A DNA stretch of 64,000 nt from Brachyhypopomus gauderio (GCF_052324685.1 NW_027506898.1:62001-126000); one strand, 5' to 3'. Positions 8,893 through 20,490 are shown, numbered from the stretch's first letter. The notes: a model not told the origin generated them from the sequence alone. A program made the numbers and translations.

Positions 8893-8965
8893 TGTAGAAT
8901 GTGGGCATCGATCCCACTACCTCTCGCATGCTAAGCGAGCGCTCTACCACTTGAGCTAATTCCCC
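8893..8965 (-). tRNA. tRNA-Ala-AGC: tRNA-Ala(AGC), A71 family, unit 12
   Basis: C71 to A breaks the G2-C71 pair, next to the G3:U70 identity pair. First of four copies with this change. 5' flank tactagg. Confidence 0.9.
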
Positions 8966-9298
8966 TACTAGGCTCAGTGCTCTTGTTGTTCAGATCCTGG
9001 ACAAAAGCTCAAGTCCAAACTGAGAGTACAAAGCTCTACAGACACTGCAATTGATGATTTTTACATTTCTTTACTGTGAACAGCTGCATGGACTTGCATT
9101 TTAGCAGTGGCTCAAAGGTTGAGTAGATTTAATTTGATCGTTGACCGCCAATCAACCAAGAAGAGAAGGAAACTGGAGGTGTCAACTAATGTCTGTGCTT
9201 GGTCGATTACCGCAGACATCCCTCCTCATACCATTTGTATACTTTCATGGAACAGGCCTACCTCAGCCACACAACTTGCAGAAAGCCTCCATCATGTA

Positions 9299-9372
9299 GG
9301 CCGGTTAGCTCAGCTGGTTAGAGCGTGGTGCTAATAACGCCAAGGTCATGGGTTCTATCCCCATACGGGCCA
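9299..9372 (+). tRNA. tRNA-Ile-AAT: tRNA-Ile(AAT), T-loop variant, unit 13
   Basis: G57 to T puts a pyrimidine at the invariant purine of the T loop and B box. 5' flank cctccatc. Confidence 0.88.
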
Positions 9373-9660
9373 TTGATGATAGTCTTTTGGATCAGATATG
9401 AGGCGGATTAGTGTTATTTTGGGTCTCTCAAATGCCAACTTGTATGGTGGAGATCAGAAAGTCTTGTCGGACGGTGTGGACTCTTGACATGTGCGAGCCC
9501 TTATTGTTGAGTACTCATATAGTACGAATCACATGTTTAAGGTGACACATTCTAACAGAGATTTGGCATGTAGTGTGTGAAAAGAATTATGGAAGAGTCA
9601 GGGTCAAAAATCATGCACCAATTTTCTTTTTACTATCGAGCATGACTGAAATGCCTATAA

Positions 9661-9733
9661 TGTAGAATGTGGGCATCGATCCCACTACCTCTCGCATGCT
9701 AAGCGAGCGCTCTACCACTTGAGCTAATTCCCC
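9661..9733 (-). tRNA. tRNA-Ala-AGC: tRNA-Ala(AGC), A71 family, unit 13
   Basis: C71 to A, adjacent sister of 8893; 5' flank tactagg. Confidence 0.9.
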
Positions 9734-10066
9734 TACTAGGCTCAGTGCTCTTGTTGTTCAGATCCTGGACAAAAGCTCAAGTCCAAACTGAGAGTACAAA
9801 GCTCTACAGACACTGCAATTGATGATTTTTACATTTCTTTACTGTGAACAGCTGCATGGACTTGCATTTTAGCAGTGGCTCAAAGGTTGAGTAGATTTAA
9901 TTTGATCGTTGACCGCCAATCAACCAAGAAGAGAAGGAAACTGGAGGTGTCAACTAATGTCTGTGCTTGGTCGATTACCGCAGACATCCCTCCTCATACC
10001 ATTTGTATACTTTCATGGAACAGGCCTACCTCAGCCACACAACTTGCAGAAAGCCTCCATCATGTA

Positions 10067-10140
10067 GGCCGGTTAGCTCAGCTGGTTAGAGCGTGGTGCT
10101 AATAACGCCAAGGTCATGGGTTCGATCCCCATACGGGCCA
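10067..10140 (+). tRNA. tRNA-Ile-AAT: tRNA-Ile(AAT), unit 14
   Basis: Consensus gene body; 5' flank cctccatc. Confidence 0.98.
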
Positions 10141-10429
10141 TTGATGATAGTCTTTTGGATCAGATATGAGGCGGATTAGTGTTATTTTGGGTCTCTCAAA
10201 TTCCAACTTGTATGGTGGAGATCAGAAAGTCTTGTCGGACGGTGTGGACTCTTGACATGTGCGAGCCCTTATTGTTGAGTACTCATATAGTACGAATCAC
10301 ATGTTTAAGGTGACACATTCTAACAGAGATTTGGCATGTAGTGTGTGAAAAGAATTATGGAAGCGTCAGGGTCAAAAAACATGCACCAATTTTCTTTTTC
10401 ACTATCGAGCATGACTGAAATGCCTATAA

Positions 10430-10502
10430 TGGAGAATGTGGGCATCGATCCCACTACCTCTCGCATGCTAAGCGAGCGCTCTACCACTTGAGCTAATTCC
10501 CC
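10430..10502 (-). tRNA. tRNA-Ala-AGC: tRNA-Ala(AGC), unit 14
   Basis: Consensus gene body; 5' flank tacgagg. Confidence 0.98.
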
Positions 10503-10835
10503 TACGAGGCTCAGTGCTCTTGTTGTTCAGATCCTGGACAAAAGCTCAAGTCCAAACTGAGAGTGCAAAGCTCTACAGACACTGCAATTGATGATTTTTA
10601 CATTTCTTTACTGTGAACAGCTGCATGGACTTGCATTTTAGCAGTGGCTCAAAGGTTGAGTAGATTTAATTTGATCGTTGACCGCCAATCAACCAAGAAG
10701 AGAAGGAAACTGGAGGTGTCAACTAATGTCTGTGCTTGGTCGATTACCGCAGACATCCCTCCTCATACCATTTGTATACTTTCATGGAACAGGCCTACCT
10801 CAGCCACACAACTTGCAGAAAGACTCCATCATGTA

Positions 10836-10909
10836 GGCCGGTTAGCTCAGCTGGTTAGAGCGTGGTGCTAATAACGCCAAGGTCATGGGTTCGATCCCCA
10901 TACGGGCCA
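10836..10909 (+). tRNA. tRNA-Ile-AAT: tRNA-Ile(AAT), unit 15
   Basis: Consensus gene body; 5' flank actccatc. Confidence 0.98.
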
Positions 10910-11198
10910 TTGATGATAGTCTTTTGGATCAGATATGAGGCGGATTAGTGTTATTTTGGGTCTCTCAAATTCCAACTTGTATGGTGGAGATCAGAAAGTC
11001 TTGTCGGACGGTGTGGACTCTTGACATGTGCGAGCCCTTATTGTTGAGTACTCATATAGTACGAATCACATGTTTAAGGTGACACATTCTAACAGAGATT
11101 TGGCATGTAGTGTGTGAAAAGAATTATGGAAGCGTCAGGGTCAAAAAACATGCACCAATTTTCTTTTTCACTATCGAGCATGACTGAAATGCCTATAA

Positions 11199-11271
11199 TG
11201 GAGAATGTGGGCATCGATCCCACTACCTCTCGCATGCTAAGCGAGCGCTCTACCACTTGAGCTAATTCCCC
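11199..11271 (-). tRNA. tRNA-Ala-AGC: tRNA-Ala(AGC), unit 15
   Basis: Consensus gene body; 5' flank tactagg. Confidence 0.98.
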
Positions 11272-11604
11272 TACTAGGCTCAGTGCTATTGTTGTTCAGA
11301 TCCTGGACAAAAGCTCAAGTCCAAACTGAGAGTGCAAAGCTCTACAGACACTGCAATTGATGATTTTTACATTTCTTTACTGTGAACAGCTGCATGGACT
11401 TGCATTTTAGCAGTGGCTCAAAGGTTGAGTAGATTTAATTTGATCGTTGACCGCCAATCAACCAAGAAGAGAAGGAAACTCGAGGTGTCAACTAATGTCT
11501 GTGCTTGGTCGATTACCACAGACATCCCTCCTCATACCATTTGTATACTTTCATGGAACAGGCCTACCTCAGCCACACAACTTGCAGAAAGCCTCCATCA
11601 TGTA

Positions 11605-11678
11605 GGCCGGTTAGCTCAGCTGGTTAGGGCGTGGTGCTAATAACGCCAAGGTCATGGGTTCGATCCCCATACGGGCCA
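11605..11678 (+). tRNA. tRNA-Ile-AAT: tRNA-Ile(AAT), D-stem wobble, unit 16
   Basis: A23 to G gives a T12-G23 wobble that should be tolerated. Sister of the 7763 copy. 5' flank cctccatc. Confidence 0.95.
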
Positions 11679-11966
11679 TTGATCATCGTCTTTTGGATCA
11701 GATATGAGGCGGATTAGTGTTATCTTGGGTCTCTCAAATGCCAACTTGTATGGTGGAGATCAGAAAGTCTTGTCGGACGGTGTGGACTCTTGACATGTGC
11801 GAGCCCTTATTGTTGAGTACTCATATAGTACGAATCATATGTTTAAGGTGACACATTCTAACAGAGATTTGGCATGTAGTGTGTGAAAAGAATTATGGAA
11901 GAGTCAGGGTCAAAAAACATGCACCAATTTTCTTTTTACTATCGAGCATGACTGAAATGCCTATAA

Positions 11967-12039
11967 TGGAGAATGTGGGCATCGATCCCACTACCTCTCG
12001 CATGCTAAGCGAGCGCTCTACCACTTGAGCTAATTCCCC
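11967..12039 (-). tRNA. tRNA-Ala-AGC: tRNA-Ala(AGC), unit 16
   Basis: Consensus gene body; 5' flank tacgagg. Confidence 0.98.
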
Positions 12040-12372
12040 TACGAGGCTCAGTGCTCTTGTTGTTCAGATCCTGGACAAAAGCTCAAGTCCAAACTGAGAG
12101 TGCAAAGCTCTACAGACACTGCAATTGATGATTTTTACATTTCTTTACTGTGAACAGCTGCATGGACTTGCATTTTAGCAGTGGCTCAAAGGTTGAGTAG
12201 ATTTAATTTGATCGTTGACCGCCAATCAACCAAGAAGAGAAGGAAACTGGAGGTGTCAACTAATGTCTGTGCTTGGTCGATTACCGCAGACATCCCTCCT
12301 CATACCATTTGTATACTTTCATGGAACAGGCCTACCTCAGCCACACAACTTGCAGAAAGTCTCCATCATGTA

Positions 12373-12446
12373 GGCCGGTTAGCTCAGCTGGTTAGAGCGT
12401 GGTGCTAATAACGCCAAGGTCATGGGTTCGATCCCCATACGGGCCA
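12373..12446 (+). tRNA. tRNA-Ile-AAT: tRNA-Ile(AAT), unit 17
   Basis: Consensus gene body; 5' flank tctccatc. Confidence 0.98.
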
Positions 12447-12734
12447 TTGATGATAGTCTTTTGGATCAGATATGAGGCGGATTAGTGTTATTTTGGGTCT
12501 CTCAAATGCCAACTTGTATGGTGGAGATCAGAAAGTCTTGTCGGACGGTGTGGACTCTTGACATGTGCGAGCCCTTATTGTTGAGTACTCATATAGTACG
12601 AATCACATGTTTAAGGTGACACATTCTAACAGAGATTTGGCATGTAGTGTGTGAAAAGAATTATGGAAGAGTCAGGGTCAAAAATCATGCACCAATTTTC
12701 TTTTTACTATCGAGCATGACTGAAATGCCTATAA

Positions 12735-12807
12735 TGTAGAATGTGGGCATCGATCCCACTACCTCTCGCATGCTAAGCGAGCGCTCTACCACTTGAGCTA
12801 ATTCCCC
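12735..12807 (-). tRNA. tRNA-Ala-AGC: tRNA-Ala(AGC), A71 family, unit 17
   Basis: C71 to A, 3,842 bp after 8893; 5' flank tactagg. Confidence 0.9.
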
Positions 12808-13140
12808 TACTAGGCTCAGTGCTCTTGTTGTTCAGATCCTGGACAAAAGCTCAAGTCCAAACTGAGAGTACAAAGCTCTACAGACACTGCAATTGATGAT
12901 TTTTACATTTCTTTACTGTGAACAGCTGCATGGACTTGCATTTTAGCAGTGGCTCAAAGGTTGAGTAGATTTAATTTGATCGTTGACCGCCAATCAACCA
13001 AGAAGAGAAGGAAACTGGAGGTGTCAACTAATGTCTGTGCTTGGTCGATTACCGCAGACATCCCTCCTCATACCATTTGTATACTTTCATGGAACAGGCC
13101 TACCTCAGCCACACAACTTGCAGAAAGCCTCCATCATCTA

Positions 13141-13214
13141 GGCCGGTTAGCTCAGCTGATTAGAGCGTGGTGCTAATAACGCCAAGGTCATGGGTTCGAT
13201 CCCCATACGGGCCA
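13141..13214 (+). tRNA. tRNA-Ile-AAT: tRNA-Ile(AAT), G19 variant, unit 18
   Basis: G19 to A removes one of the two invariant D-loop guanines that contact the T loop. Flank cctccatc with catcta in place of catgta just before the gene. Confidence 0.9.
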
Positions 13215-13503
13215 TTGATGATAGTCTTTTGGATCAGATATGAGGCGGATTAGTGTTATTTTGGGTCTCTCAAATTCCAACTTGTATGGTGGAGATCAGA
13301 AAGTCTTGTCGGACGGTGTGGACTCTTGACATGTGCGAGCCCTTATTGTTGAGTACTCATATAGTACGAATCACATGTTTAAGGTGACACATTCTAACAG
13401 AGATTTGGCATGTAGTGTGTGAAAAGAATTATGGAGGCGTCAGGGTCAAAAAACATGCACCAATTTTCTTTTTCACTATCGAGCATGACTGAAATACCTA
13501 TAA

Positions 13504-13576
13504 TGGAGAATGTGGGCATCGATCCCACTACCTCTCGCATGCTAAGCGAGCGCTCTACCACTTGAGCTAATTCCCC
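13504..13576 (-). tRNA. tRNA-Ala-AGC: tRNA-Ala(AGC), unit 18
   Basis: Consensus gene body; 5' flank tacgagg followed by the 1-bp-shorter ctaatgc type. Confidence 0.98.
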
Positions 13577-13908
13577 TACGAGGCTAATGCTCTTGTTGTT
13601 CAGATCCTGGACAAAAGCTCAAGTCCAAACTGAGAGTGCAAAGCTCTACAGACACTGCAATTGATGATTTTTACATTTCTTTACTGTGAACAGCTGCATG
13701 GACTTGCATTTTAGCAGTGGCTCAAAGGTTGAGTAGATTTAATTTGATCGTTGACCGCCAATCAACCAAGAAGAGAAGGAAACTGGAGGTGTCAACTAAT
13801 GTCTGTGCTTGGTCGATTACCGCAGACATCCCTCCTCATACCATTTGTATACTTTCATGGAACAGGCCTACCTCAGCCACACAACTTGCAGAAAGCCTCC
13901 ATCATGTA

Positions 13909-13982
13909 GGCCGGTTAGCTCAGCTGGTTAGAGCGTGGTGCTAATAACGCCAAGGTCATGGGTTCGATCCCCATACGGGCCA
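13909..13982 (+). tRNA. tRNA-Ile-AAT: tRNA-Ile(AAT), unit 19
   Basis: Consensus gene body; 5' flank cctccatc. Confidence 0.98.
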
Positions 13983-14270
13983 TTGATGATAGTCTTTTGG
14001 ATCAGATATGAGGCGGATTAGTGTTATCTTGGGTCTCTCAAATGCCAACTTGTATGGTGGAGATCAGAAAGTCTTGTCGGACGGTGTGGACTCTTGACAT
14101 GTGCGAGCCCTTATTGTTGAGTACTCATATAGTACGAATCATATGTTTAAGGTGACACATTCTAACAGAGATTTGGCATGTAGTGTGTGAAAAGAATTAT
14201 GGAAGAGTCAGGGTCAAAAAACATGCACCAATTTTCTTTTTACTATCGAGCATGACTGAAATGCCTATAA

Positions 14271-14343
14271 TGGAGAATGTGGGCATCGATCCCACTACCT
14301 CTCGCATGCTAAGCGAGCGCTCTACCACTTGAGCTAATTCCCC
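14271..14343 (-). tRNA. tRNA-Ala-AGC: tRNA-Ala(AGC), unit 19
   Basis: Consensus gene body; 5' flank tacgagg. Confidence 0.98.
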
Positions 14344-14676
14344 TACGAGGCTCAGTGCTCTTGTTGTTCAGATCCTGGACAAAAGCTCAAGTCCAAACTG
14401 AGAGTGCAAAGCTCTACAGACACTGCAATTGATGATTTTTACATTTCTTTACTGTGAACAGCTGCATGGACTTGCATTTTAGCAGTGGCTCAAAGGTTGA
14501 GTAGATTTAATTTGATCGTTGACCGCCAATCAACCAAGAAGAGAAGGAAACTGGAGGTGTCAACTAATGTCTGTGCTTGGTCGATTACCGCAGACATCCC
14601 TCCTCATACCATTTGTATACTTTCATGGAACAGGCCTACCTCAGCCACACAACTTGCAGAAAGTCTCCATCATGTA

Positions 14677-14750
14677 GGCCGGTTAGCTCAGCTGGTTAGA
14701 GCGTGGTGCTAATAACGCCAAGGTCATGGGTTCGATCCCCATACGGGCCA
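14677..14750 (+). tRNA. tRNA-Ile-AAT: tRNA-Ile(AAT), unit 20
   Basis: Consensus gene body; 5' flank tctccatc. Confidence 0.98.
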
Positions 14751-15038
14751 TTGATGATAGTCTTTTGGATCAGATATGAGGCGGATTAGTGTTATTTTGG
14801 GTCTCTCAAATGCCAACTTGTATGGTGGAGATCAGAAAGTCTTGTCGGACGGTGTGGACTCTTGACATGTGCGAGCCCTTATTGTTGAGTACTCATATAG
14901 TACGAATCACATGTTTAAGGTGACACATTCTAACAGAGATTTGGCATGTAGTGTGTGAAAAGAATTATGGAAGAGTCAGGGTCAAAAATCATGCACCAAT
15001 TTTCTTTTTACTATCGAGCATTACTGAAACGCCTATAA

Positions 15039-15111
15039 TGTAGAATGTGGGCATCGATCCCACTACCTCTCGCATGCTAAGCGAGCGCTCTACCACTTGA
15101 GCTAATTCCCC
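15039..15111 (-). tRNA. tRNA-Ala-AGC: tRNA-Ala(AGC), A71 family, unit 20
   Basis: C71 to A, 2,304 bp after 12735, with extra changes in the 3' flank. 5' flank tactagg. Confidence 0.9.
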
Positions 15112-15444
15112 TACTAGGCTCAGTGCTCTTGTTGTTCAGATCCTGGACAAAAGCTCAAGTCCAAACTGAGAGTACAAAGCTCTACAGACACTGCAATTGA
15201 TGATTTTTACATTTCTTTACTGTGAACAGCTGCATGGACTTGCATTTTAGCAGTGGCTCAAAGGTTGAGTAGATTTAATTTGATCGTTGACCGCCAATCA
15301 ACCAAGAAGAGAAGGAAACTGGAGGTGTCAACTAATGTCTGTGCTTGGTCGATTACCGCAGACATCCCTCCTCATACCATTTGTATACTTTCATGGAACA
15401 GGCCTACCTCAGCCACACAACTTGCAGAAAGCCTCCATCATCTA

Positions 15445-15518
15445 GGCCGGTTAGCTCAGCTGGTTAGAGCGTGGTGCTAATAACGCCAAGGTCATGGGTT
15501 CGATCCCCATACGGGCCA
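15445..15518 (+). tRNA. tRNA-Ile-AAT: tRNA-Ile(AAT), unit 21
   Basis: Consensus gene body; flank cctccatc followed by catcta, as in 13141 and 26207. Confidence 0.98.
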
Positions 15519-15807
15519 TTGATGATAGTCTTTTGGATCAGATATGAGGCGGATTAGTGTTATTTTGGGTCTCTCAAATTCCAACTTGTATGGTGGAGAT
15601 CAGAAAGTCTTGTCGGACGGTGTGGACTCTTGACATGTGCGAGCCCTTATTGTTGAGTACTCATATAGTACGAATCACATGTTTAAGGTGACACATTCTA
15701 ACAGAGATTTGGCATGTAGTGTGTGAAAAGAATTATGGAAGCGTCAGGGTCAAAAAACATGCACCAATTTTCTTTTTCACTATCGAGCATGACTGAAATA
15801 CCTATAA

Positions 15808-15880
15808 TGGAGAATGTGGGCATCGATCCCACTACCTCTCGCATGCTAAGCGAGCGCTCTACCACTTGAACTAATTCCCC
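15808..15880 (-). tRNA. tRNA-Ala-AGC: tRNA-Ala(AGC), T11 variant, unit 21
   Basis: C11 to T gives a T11-G24 wobble and changes one A-box base. 5' flank tacgagg, shorter ctaatgc type. Confidence 0.94.
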
Positions 15881-16212
15881 TACGAGGCTAATGCTCTTGT
15901 TGTTCAGATCCTGGACAAAAGCTCAAGTCCAAACTGAGAGTGCAAAGCTCTACAGACACTGCAATTGATGATTTTTACATTTCTTTACTGTGAACAGCTG
16001 CATGGACTTGCATTTTAGCAGTGGCTCAAAGGTTGAGTAGATTTAATTTGATCGTTGACCGCCAATCAACCAAGAAGAGAAGGAAACTGGAGGTGTCAAC
16101 TAATGTCTGTGCTTGGTCGATTACCGCAGACATCCCTCCTCATACCATTTGTATACTTTCATGGAACAGGCCTACCTCAGCCACACAACTTGCAGAAAGC
16201 CTCCATCATGTA

Positions 16213-16286
16213 GGCCGGTTAGCTCAGCTGGTTAGAGCGTGGTGCTAATAACGCCAAGGTCATGGGTTCGATCCCCATACGGGCCA
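16213..16286 (+). tRNA. tRNA-Ile-AAT: tRNA-Ile(AAT), unit 22
   Basis: Consensus gene body; 5' flank cctccatc. Confidence 0.98.
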
Positions 16287-16575
16287 TTGATGATAGTCTT
16301 TTGGATCAGATATGAGGCGGATTAGTGTTATTTTGGGTCTCTCAAATTCCAACTTGTATGGTGGAGATCAGAAAGTCTTGTCGGACGGTGTGGACTCTTG
16401 ACATGTGCGAGCCCTTATTGTTGAGTACTCATATAGTACGAATCACATGTTTAAGGTGACACATTCTAACAGAGATTTGGCATGTAGTGTGTGAAAAGAA
16501 TTATGGAAGCGTCAGGGTCAAAAAACATGCACCAATTTTCTTTTTCACTATCGAGCATGACTGAAATACCTATAA

Positions 16576-16648
16576 TGGAGAATGTGGGCATCGATCCCAC
16601 TACCTCTCGCATGCTAAGCGAGCGCTCTACCACTTGAGCTAATTCCCC
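16576..16648 (-). tRNA. tRNA-Ala-AGC: tRNA-Ala(AGC), unit 22
   Basis: Consensus gene body; 5' flank tacgagg, shorter ctaatgc type. Confidence 0.98.
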
Positions 16649-16980
16649 TACGAGGCTAATGCTCTTGTTGTTCAGATCCTGGACAAAAGCTCAAGTCCAA
16701 ACTGAGAGTGCAAAGCTCTACAGACACTGCAATTGATGATTTTTACATTTCTTTACTGTGAACAGCTGCATGGACTTGCATTTTAGCAGTGGCTCAAAGG
16801 TTGAGTAGATTTAATTTGATCGTTGACCGCCAATCAACCAAGAAGAGAAGGAAACTGGAGGTGTCAACTAATGTCTGTGCTTGGTCGATTACCACAGACA
16901 TCCCTCCTCATACCATTTGTATACTTTCATGGAACAGGCCTACCTCAGCCACACAACTTGCAGAAAGCCTCCATCATGTA

Positions 16981-17054
16981 GGCCGGTTAGCTCAGCTGTT
17001 TAGAGCGTGGTGCTAATAACGCCAAGGTCATGGGTTCGATCCCCATACGGGCCA
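16981..17054 (+). tRNA. tRNA-Ile-AAT: tRNA-Ile(AAT), G19-to-T family, unit 23
   Basis: G19 to T; the base after the gene tail also differs (atag for attg). First of three identical copies in the two-unit repeat. 5' flank cctccatc. Confidence 0.9.
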
Positions 17055-17343
17055 TAGATGATAGTCTTTTGGATCAGATATGAGGCGGATTAGTGTTATT
17101 TTGGGTCTCTCAAATTCCAACTTGTATGGTGGAGATCAGAAAGTCTTGTCGGACGGTGTGGACTCTTGACATGTGCGAGCCCTTATTGTTGAGTACTCAT
17201 ATAGTACGAATCACATGTTTAAGGTGACACATTCTAACAGAGATTTGGCATGTAGTGTGTGAAAAGAATTATGGAAGCGTCAGGGTCAAAAAACATGCAC
17301 CAATTTTCTTTTTCACTATCGAGCATGACTGAAATGCCTATAA

Positions 17344-17416
17344 TGGAGAATGTGGGCATCGATCCCACTACCTCTCACATGCTAAGCGAGCGCTCTACCA
17401 CTTGAGCTAATTCCCC
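17344..17416 (-). tRNA. tRNA-Ala-AGC: tRNA-Ala(AGC), T40 family, unit 23
   Basis: C40 to T gives a G30-T40 wobble, probably tolerated. 5' flank taatagg. Confidence 0.95.
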
Positions 17417-17749
17417 TAATAGGCTCAGTGCTTTTGTTGTTCAGATCCTGGACAAAAGCTCAAGTCCAAACTGAGAGTGCAAAGCTCTACAGACACTGCA
17501 ATTGATGATTTTTACATTTCTTTACTGTGAACAGCTGCATGGACTTGCATTTTAGCAGTGGCTCAAAGGTTGAGTAGATTTAATTTGATCGTTGACCGCC
17601 AATCAACCAAGAAGAGAAGGAAACTCGAGGTGTCAACTAATGTCTGTGCTTGGTCGATTACCGCAGACATCCCTCCTCATACCATTTGTATACTTTCATG
17701 GAACAGGCCTACCTCAGCCACACAACTTGCAGAAAGACTCCATCATGTA

Positions 17750-17823
17750 GGCCGGTTAGCTCAGCTGGATAGAGCGTGGTGCTAATAACGCCAAGGTCAT
17801 GGGTTCGATCCCCATACGGGCCA
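17750..17823 (+). tRNA. tRNA-Ile-AAT: tRNA-Ile(AAT), T20-to-A family, unit 24
   Basis: T20 to A in the variable part of the D loop, probably neutral. Partner of the G19-to-T copies in the two-unit repeat. 5' flank actccatc. Confidence 0.95.
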
Positions 17824-18112
17824 TTGATGATAGTCTTTTGGATCAGATATGAGGCGGATTAGTGTTATTTTGGGTCTCTCAAATTCCAACTTGTATGGTG
17901 GAGATCAGAAAGTCTTGTCGGACGGTGTGGACTCTTGACATGTGCGAGCCCTTATTGTTGAGTACTCATATAGTACGAATCACATGTTTAAGGTGACACA
18001 TTCTAACTGAGATTTGGCATGTAGTGTGTGAAAAGAATTATGGAAGCGTCAGGGTCAAAAAACATGCACCAATTTTCTTTTTCACTATCGAGCATGACTG
18101 AAATACCTATAA

Positions 18113-18185
18113 TGGAGAATGTGGGCATCGATCCCACTACCTCTCGCATGCTAAGCGAGCGCTCTACCACTTGAGCTAATTCCCC
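18113..18185 (-). tRNA. tRNA-Ala-AGC: tRNA-Ala(AGC), unit 24
   Basis: Consensus gene body; 5' flank tacgagg, shorter ctaatgc type. Confidence 0.98.
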
Positions 18186-18517
18186 TACGAGGCTAATGCT
18201 CTTGTTGTTCAGATCCTGGACAAAAGCTCAAGTCCAAACTGAGAGTGCAAAGCTCTACAGACACTGCAATTGATGATTTTTACATTTCTTTACTGTGAAC
18301 AGCTGCATGGACTTGCATTTTAGCAGTGGCTCAAAGGTTGAGTAGATTTAATTTGATCGTTGACCGCCAATCAACCAAGAAGAGAAGGAAACTGGAGGTG
18401 TCAACTAATGTCTGTGCTTGGTCGATTACCGCAGACATCCCTCCTCATACCATTTGTATACTTTCATGGAACAGGCCTACCTCAGCCACACAACTTGCAG
18501 AAAGCCTCCATCATGTA

Positions 18518-18591
18518 GGCCGGTTAGCTCAGCTGTTTAGAGCGTGGTGCTAATAACGCCAAGGTCATGGGTTCGATCCCCATACGGGCCA
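18518..18591 (+). tRNA. tRNA-Ile-AAT: tRNA-Ile(AAT), G19-to-T family, unit 25
   Basis: Second copy of the G19-to-T type; 5' flank cctccatc. Confidence 0.9.
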
Positions 18592-18880
18592 TAGATGATA
18601 GTCTTTTGGATCAGATATGAGGCGGATTAGTGTTATTTTGGGTCTCTCAAATTCCAACTTGTATGGTGGAGATCAGAAAGTCTTGTCGGACGGTGTGGAC
18701 TCTTGACATGTGCGAGCCCTTATTGTTGAGTACTCATATAGTACGAATCACATGTTTAAGGTGACACATTCTAACAGAGATTTGGCATGTAGTGTGTGAA
18801 AAGAATTATGGAAGCGTCAGGGTCAAAAAACATGCACCAATTTTCTTTTTCACTATCGAGCATGACTGAAATGCCTATAA

Positions 18881-18953
18881 TGGAGAATGTGGGCATCGAT
18901 CCCACTACCTCTCACATGCTAAGCGAGCGCTCTACCACTTGAGCTAATTCCCC
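18881..18953 (-). tRNA. tRNA-Ala-AGC: tRNA-Ala(AGC), T40 family, unit 25
   Basis: C40 to T, second copy in the two-unit repeat; 5' flank taatagg. Confidence 0.95.
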
Positions 18954-19286
18954 TAATAGGCTCAGTGCTTTTGTTGTTCAGATCCTGGACAAAAGCTCAA
19001 GTCCAAACTGAGAGTGCAAAGCTCTACAGACACTGCAATTGATGATTTTTACATTTCTTTACTGTGAACAGCTGCATGGACTTGCATTTTAGCAGTGGCT
19101 CAAAGGTTGAGTAGATTTAATTTGATCGTTGACCGCCAATCAACCAAGAAGAGAAGGAAACTCGAGGTGTCAACTAATGTCTGTGCTTGGTCGATTACCG
19201 CAGACATCCCTCCTCATACCATTTGTATACTTTCATGGAACAGGCCTACCTCAGCCACACAACTTGCAGAAAGACTCCATCATGTA

Positions 19287-19360
19287 GGCCGGTTAGCTCA
19301 GCTGGATAGAGCGTGGTGCTAATAACGCCAAGGTCATGGGTTCGATCCCCATACGGGCCA
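19287..19360 (+). tRNA. tRNA-Ile-AAT: tRNA-Ile(AAT), T20-to-A family, unit 26
   Basis: Second copy of the T20-to-A type; 5' flank actccatc. Confidence 0.95.
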
Positions 19361-19649
19361 TTGATGATAGTCTTTTGGATCAGATATGAGGCGGATTAGT
19401 GTTATTTTGGGTCTCTCAAATTCCAACTTGTATGGTGGAGATCAGAAAGTCTTGTCGGACGGTGTGGACTCTTGACATGTGCGAGCCCTTATTGTTGAGT
19501 ACTCATATAGTACGAATCACATGTTTAAGGTGACACATTCTAACTGAGATTTGGCATGTAGTGTGTGAAAAGAATTATGGAAGCGTCAGGGTCAAAAAAC
19601 ATGCACCAATTTTCTTTTTCACTATCGAGCATGACTGAAATACCTATAA

Positions 19650-19722
19650 TGGAGAATGTGGGCATCGATCCCACTACCTCTCGCATGCTAAGCGAGCGCT
19701 CTACCACTTGAGCTAATTCCCC
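19650..19722 (-). tRNA. tRNA-Ala-AGC: tRNA-Ala(AGC), unit 26
   Basis: Consensus gene body; 5' flank tacgagg, shorter ctaatgc type. Confidence 0.98.
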
Positions 19723-20054
19723 TACGAGGCTAATGCTCTTGTTGTTCAGATCCTGGACAAAAGCTCAAGTCCAAACTGAGAGTGCAAAGCTCTACAGACA
19801 CTGCAATTGATGATTTTTACATTTCTTTACTGTGAACAGCTGCATGGACTTGCATTTTAGCAGTGGCTCAAAGGTTGAGTAGATTTAATTTGATCGTTGA
19901 CCGCCAATCAACCAAGAAGAGAAGGAAACTGGAGGTGTCAACTAATGTCTGTGCTTGGTCGATTACCGCAGACATCCCTCCTCATACCATTTGTATACTT
20001 TCATGGAACAGGCCTACCTCAGCCACACAACTTGCAGAAAGCCTCCATCATGTA

Positions 20055-20128
20055 GGCCGGTTAGCTCAGCTGTTTAGAGCGTGGTGCTAATAACGCCAAG
20101 GTCATGGGTTCGATCCCCATACGGGCCA
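20055..20128 (+). tRNA. tRNA-Ile-AAT: tRNA-Ile(AAT), G19-to-T family, unit 27
   Basis: Third copy of the G19-to-T type; 5' flank cctccatc. Confidence 0.9.
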
Positions 20129-20417
20129 TAGATGATAGTCTTTTGGATCAGATATGAGGCGGATTAGTGTTATTTTGGGTCTCTCAAATTCCAACTTGTA
20201 TGGTGGAGATCAGAAAGTCTTGTCGGACGGTGTGGACTCTTGACATGTGCGAGCCCTTATTGTTGAGTACTCATATAGTACGAATCACATGTTTAAGGTG
20301 ACACATTCTAACAGAGATTTGGCATGTAGTGTGTGAAAAGAATTATGGAAGCGTCAGGGTCAAAAAACATGCACCAATTTTCTTTTTCACTATCGAGCAT
20401 GACTGAAATGCCTATAA

Positions 20418-20490
20418 TGGAGAATGTGGGCATCGATCCCACTACCTCTCACATGCTAAGCGAGCGCTCTACCACTTGAGCTAATTCCCC
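20418..20490 (-). tRNA. tRNA-Ala-AGC: tRNA-Ala(AGC), T40 family, unit 27
   Basis: C40 to T, third copy in the two-unit repeat; 5' flank taatagg. Confidence 0.95.

Larger units (their letters stand above)
7500..15500. repeat. Recurring multi-unit blocks marked by CATATG
   Basis: A unit with CATATG in the convergent spacer (7994, 11836, 14140), tatcttggg and gaagagtc is followed each time by a unit with the tctccatc Ile flank and then one with the A71 Ala gene. The recurrences are 3,842 bp (five units) and 2,304 bp (three units) apart, so blocks of several units were copied together. Confidence 0.85.
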
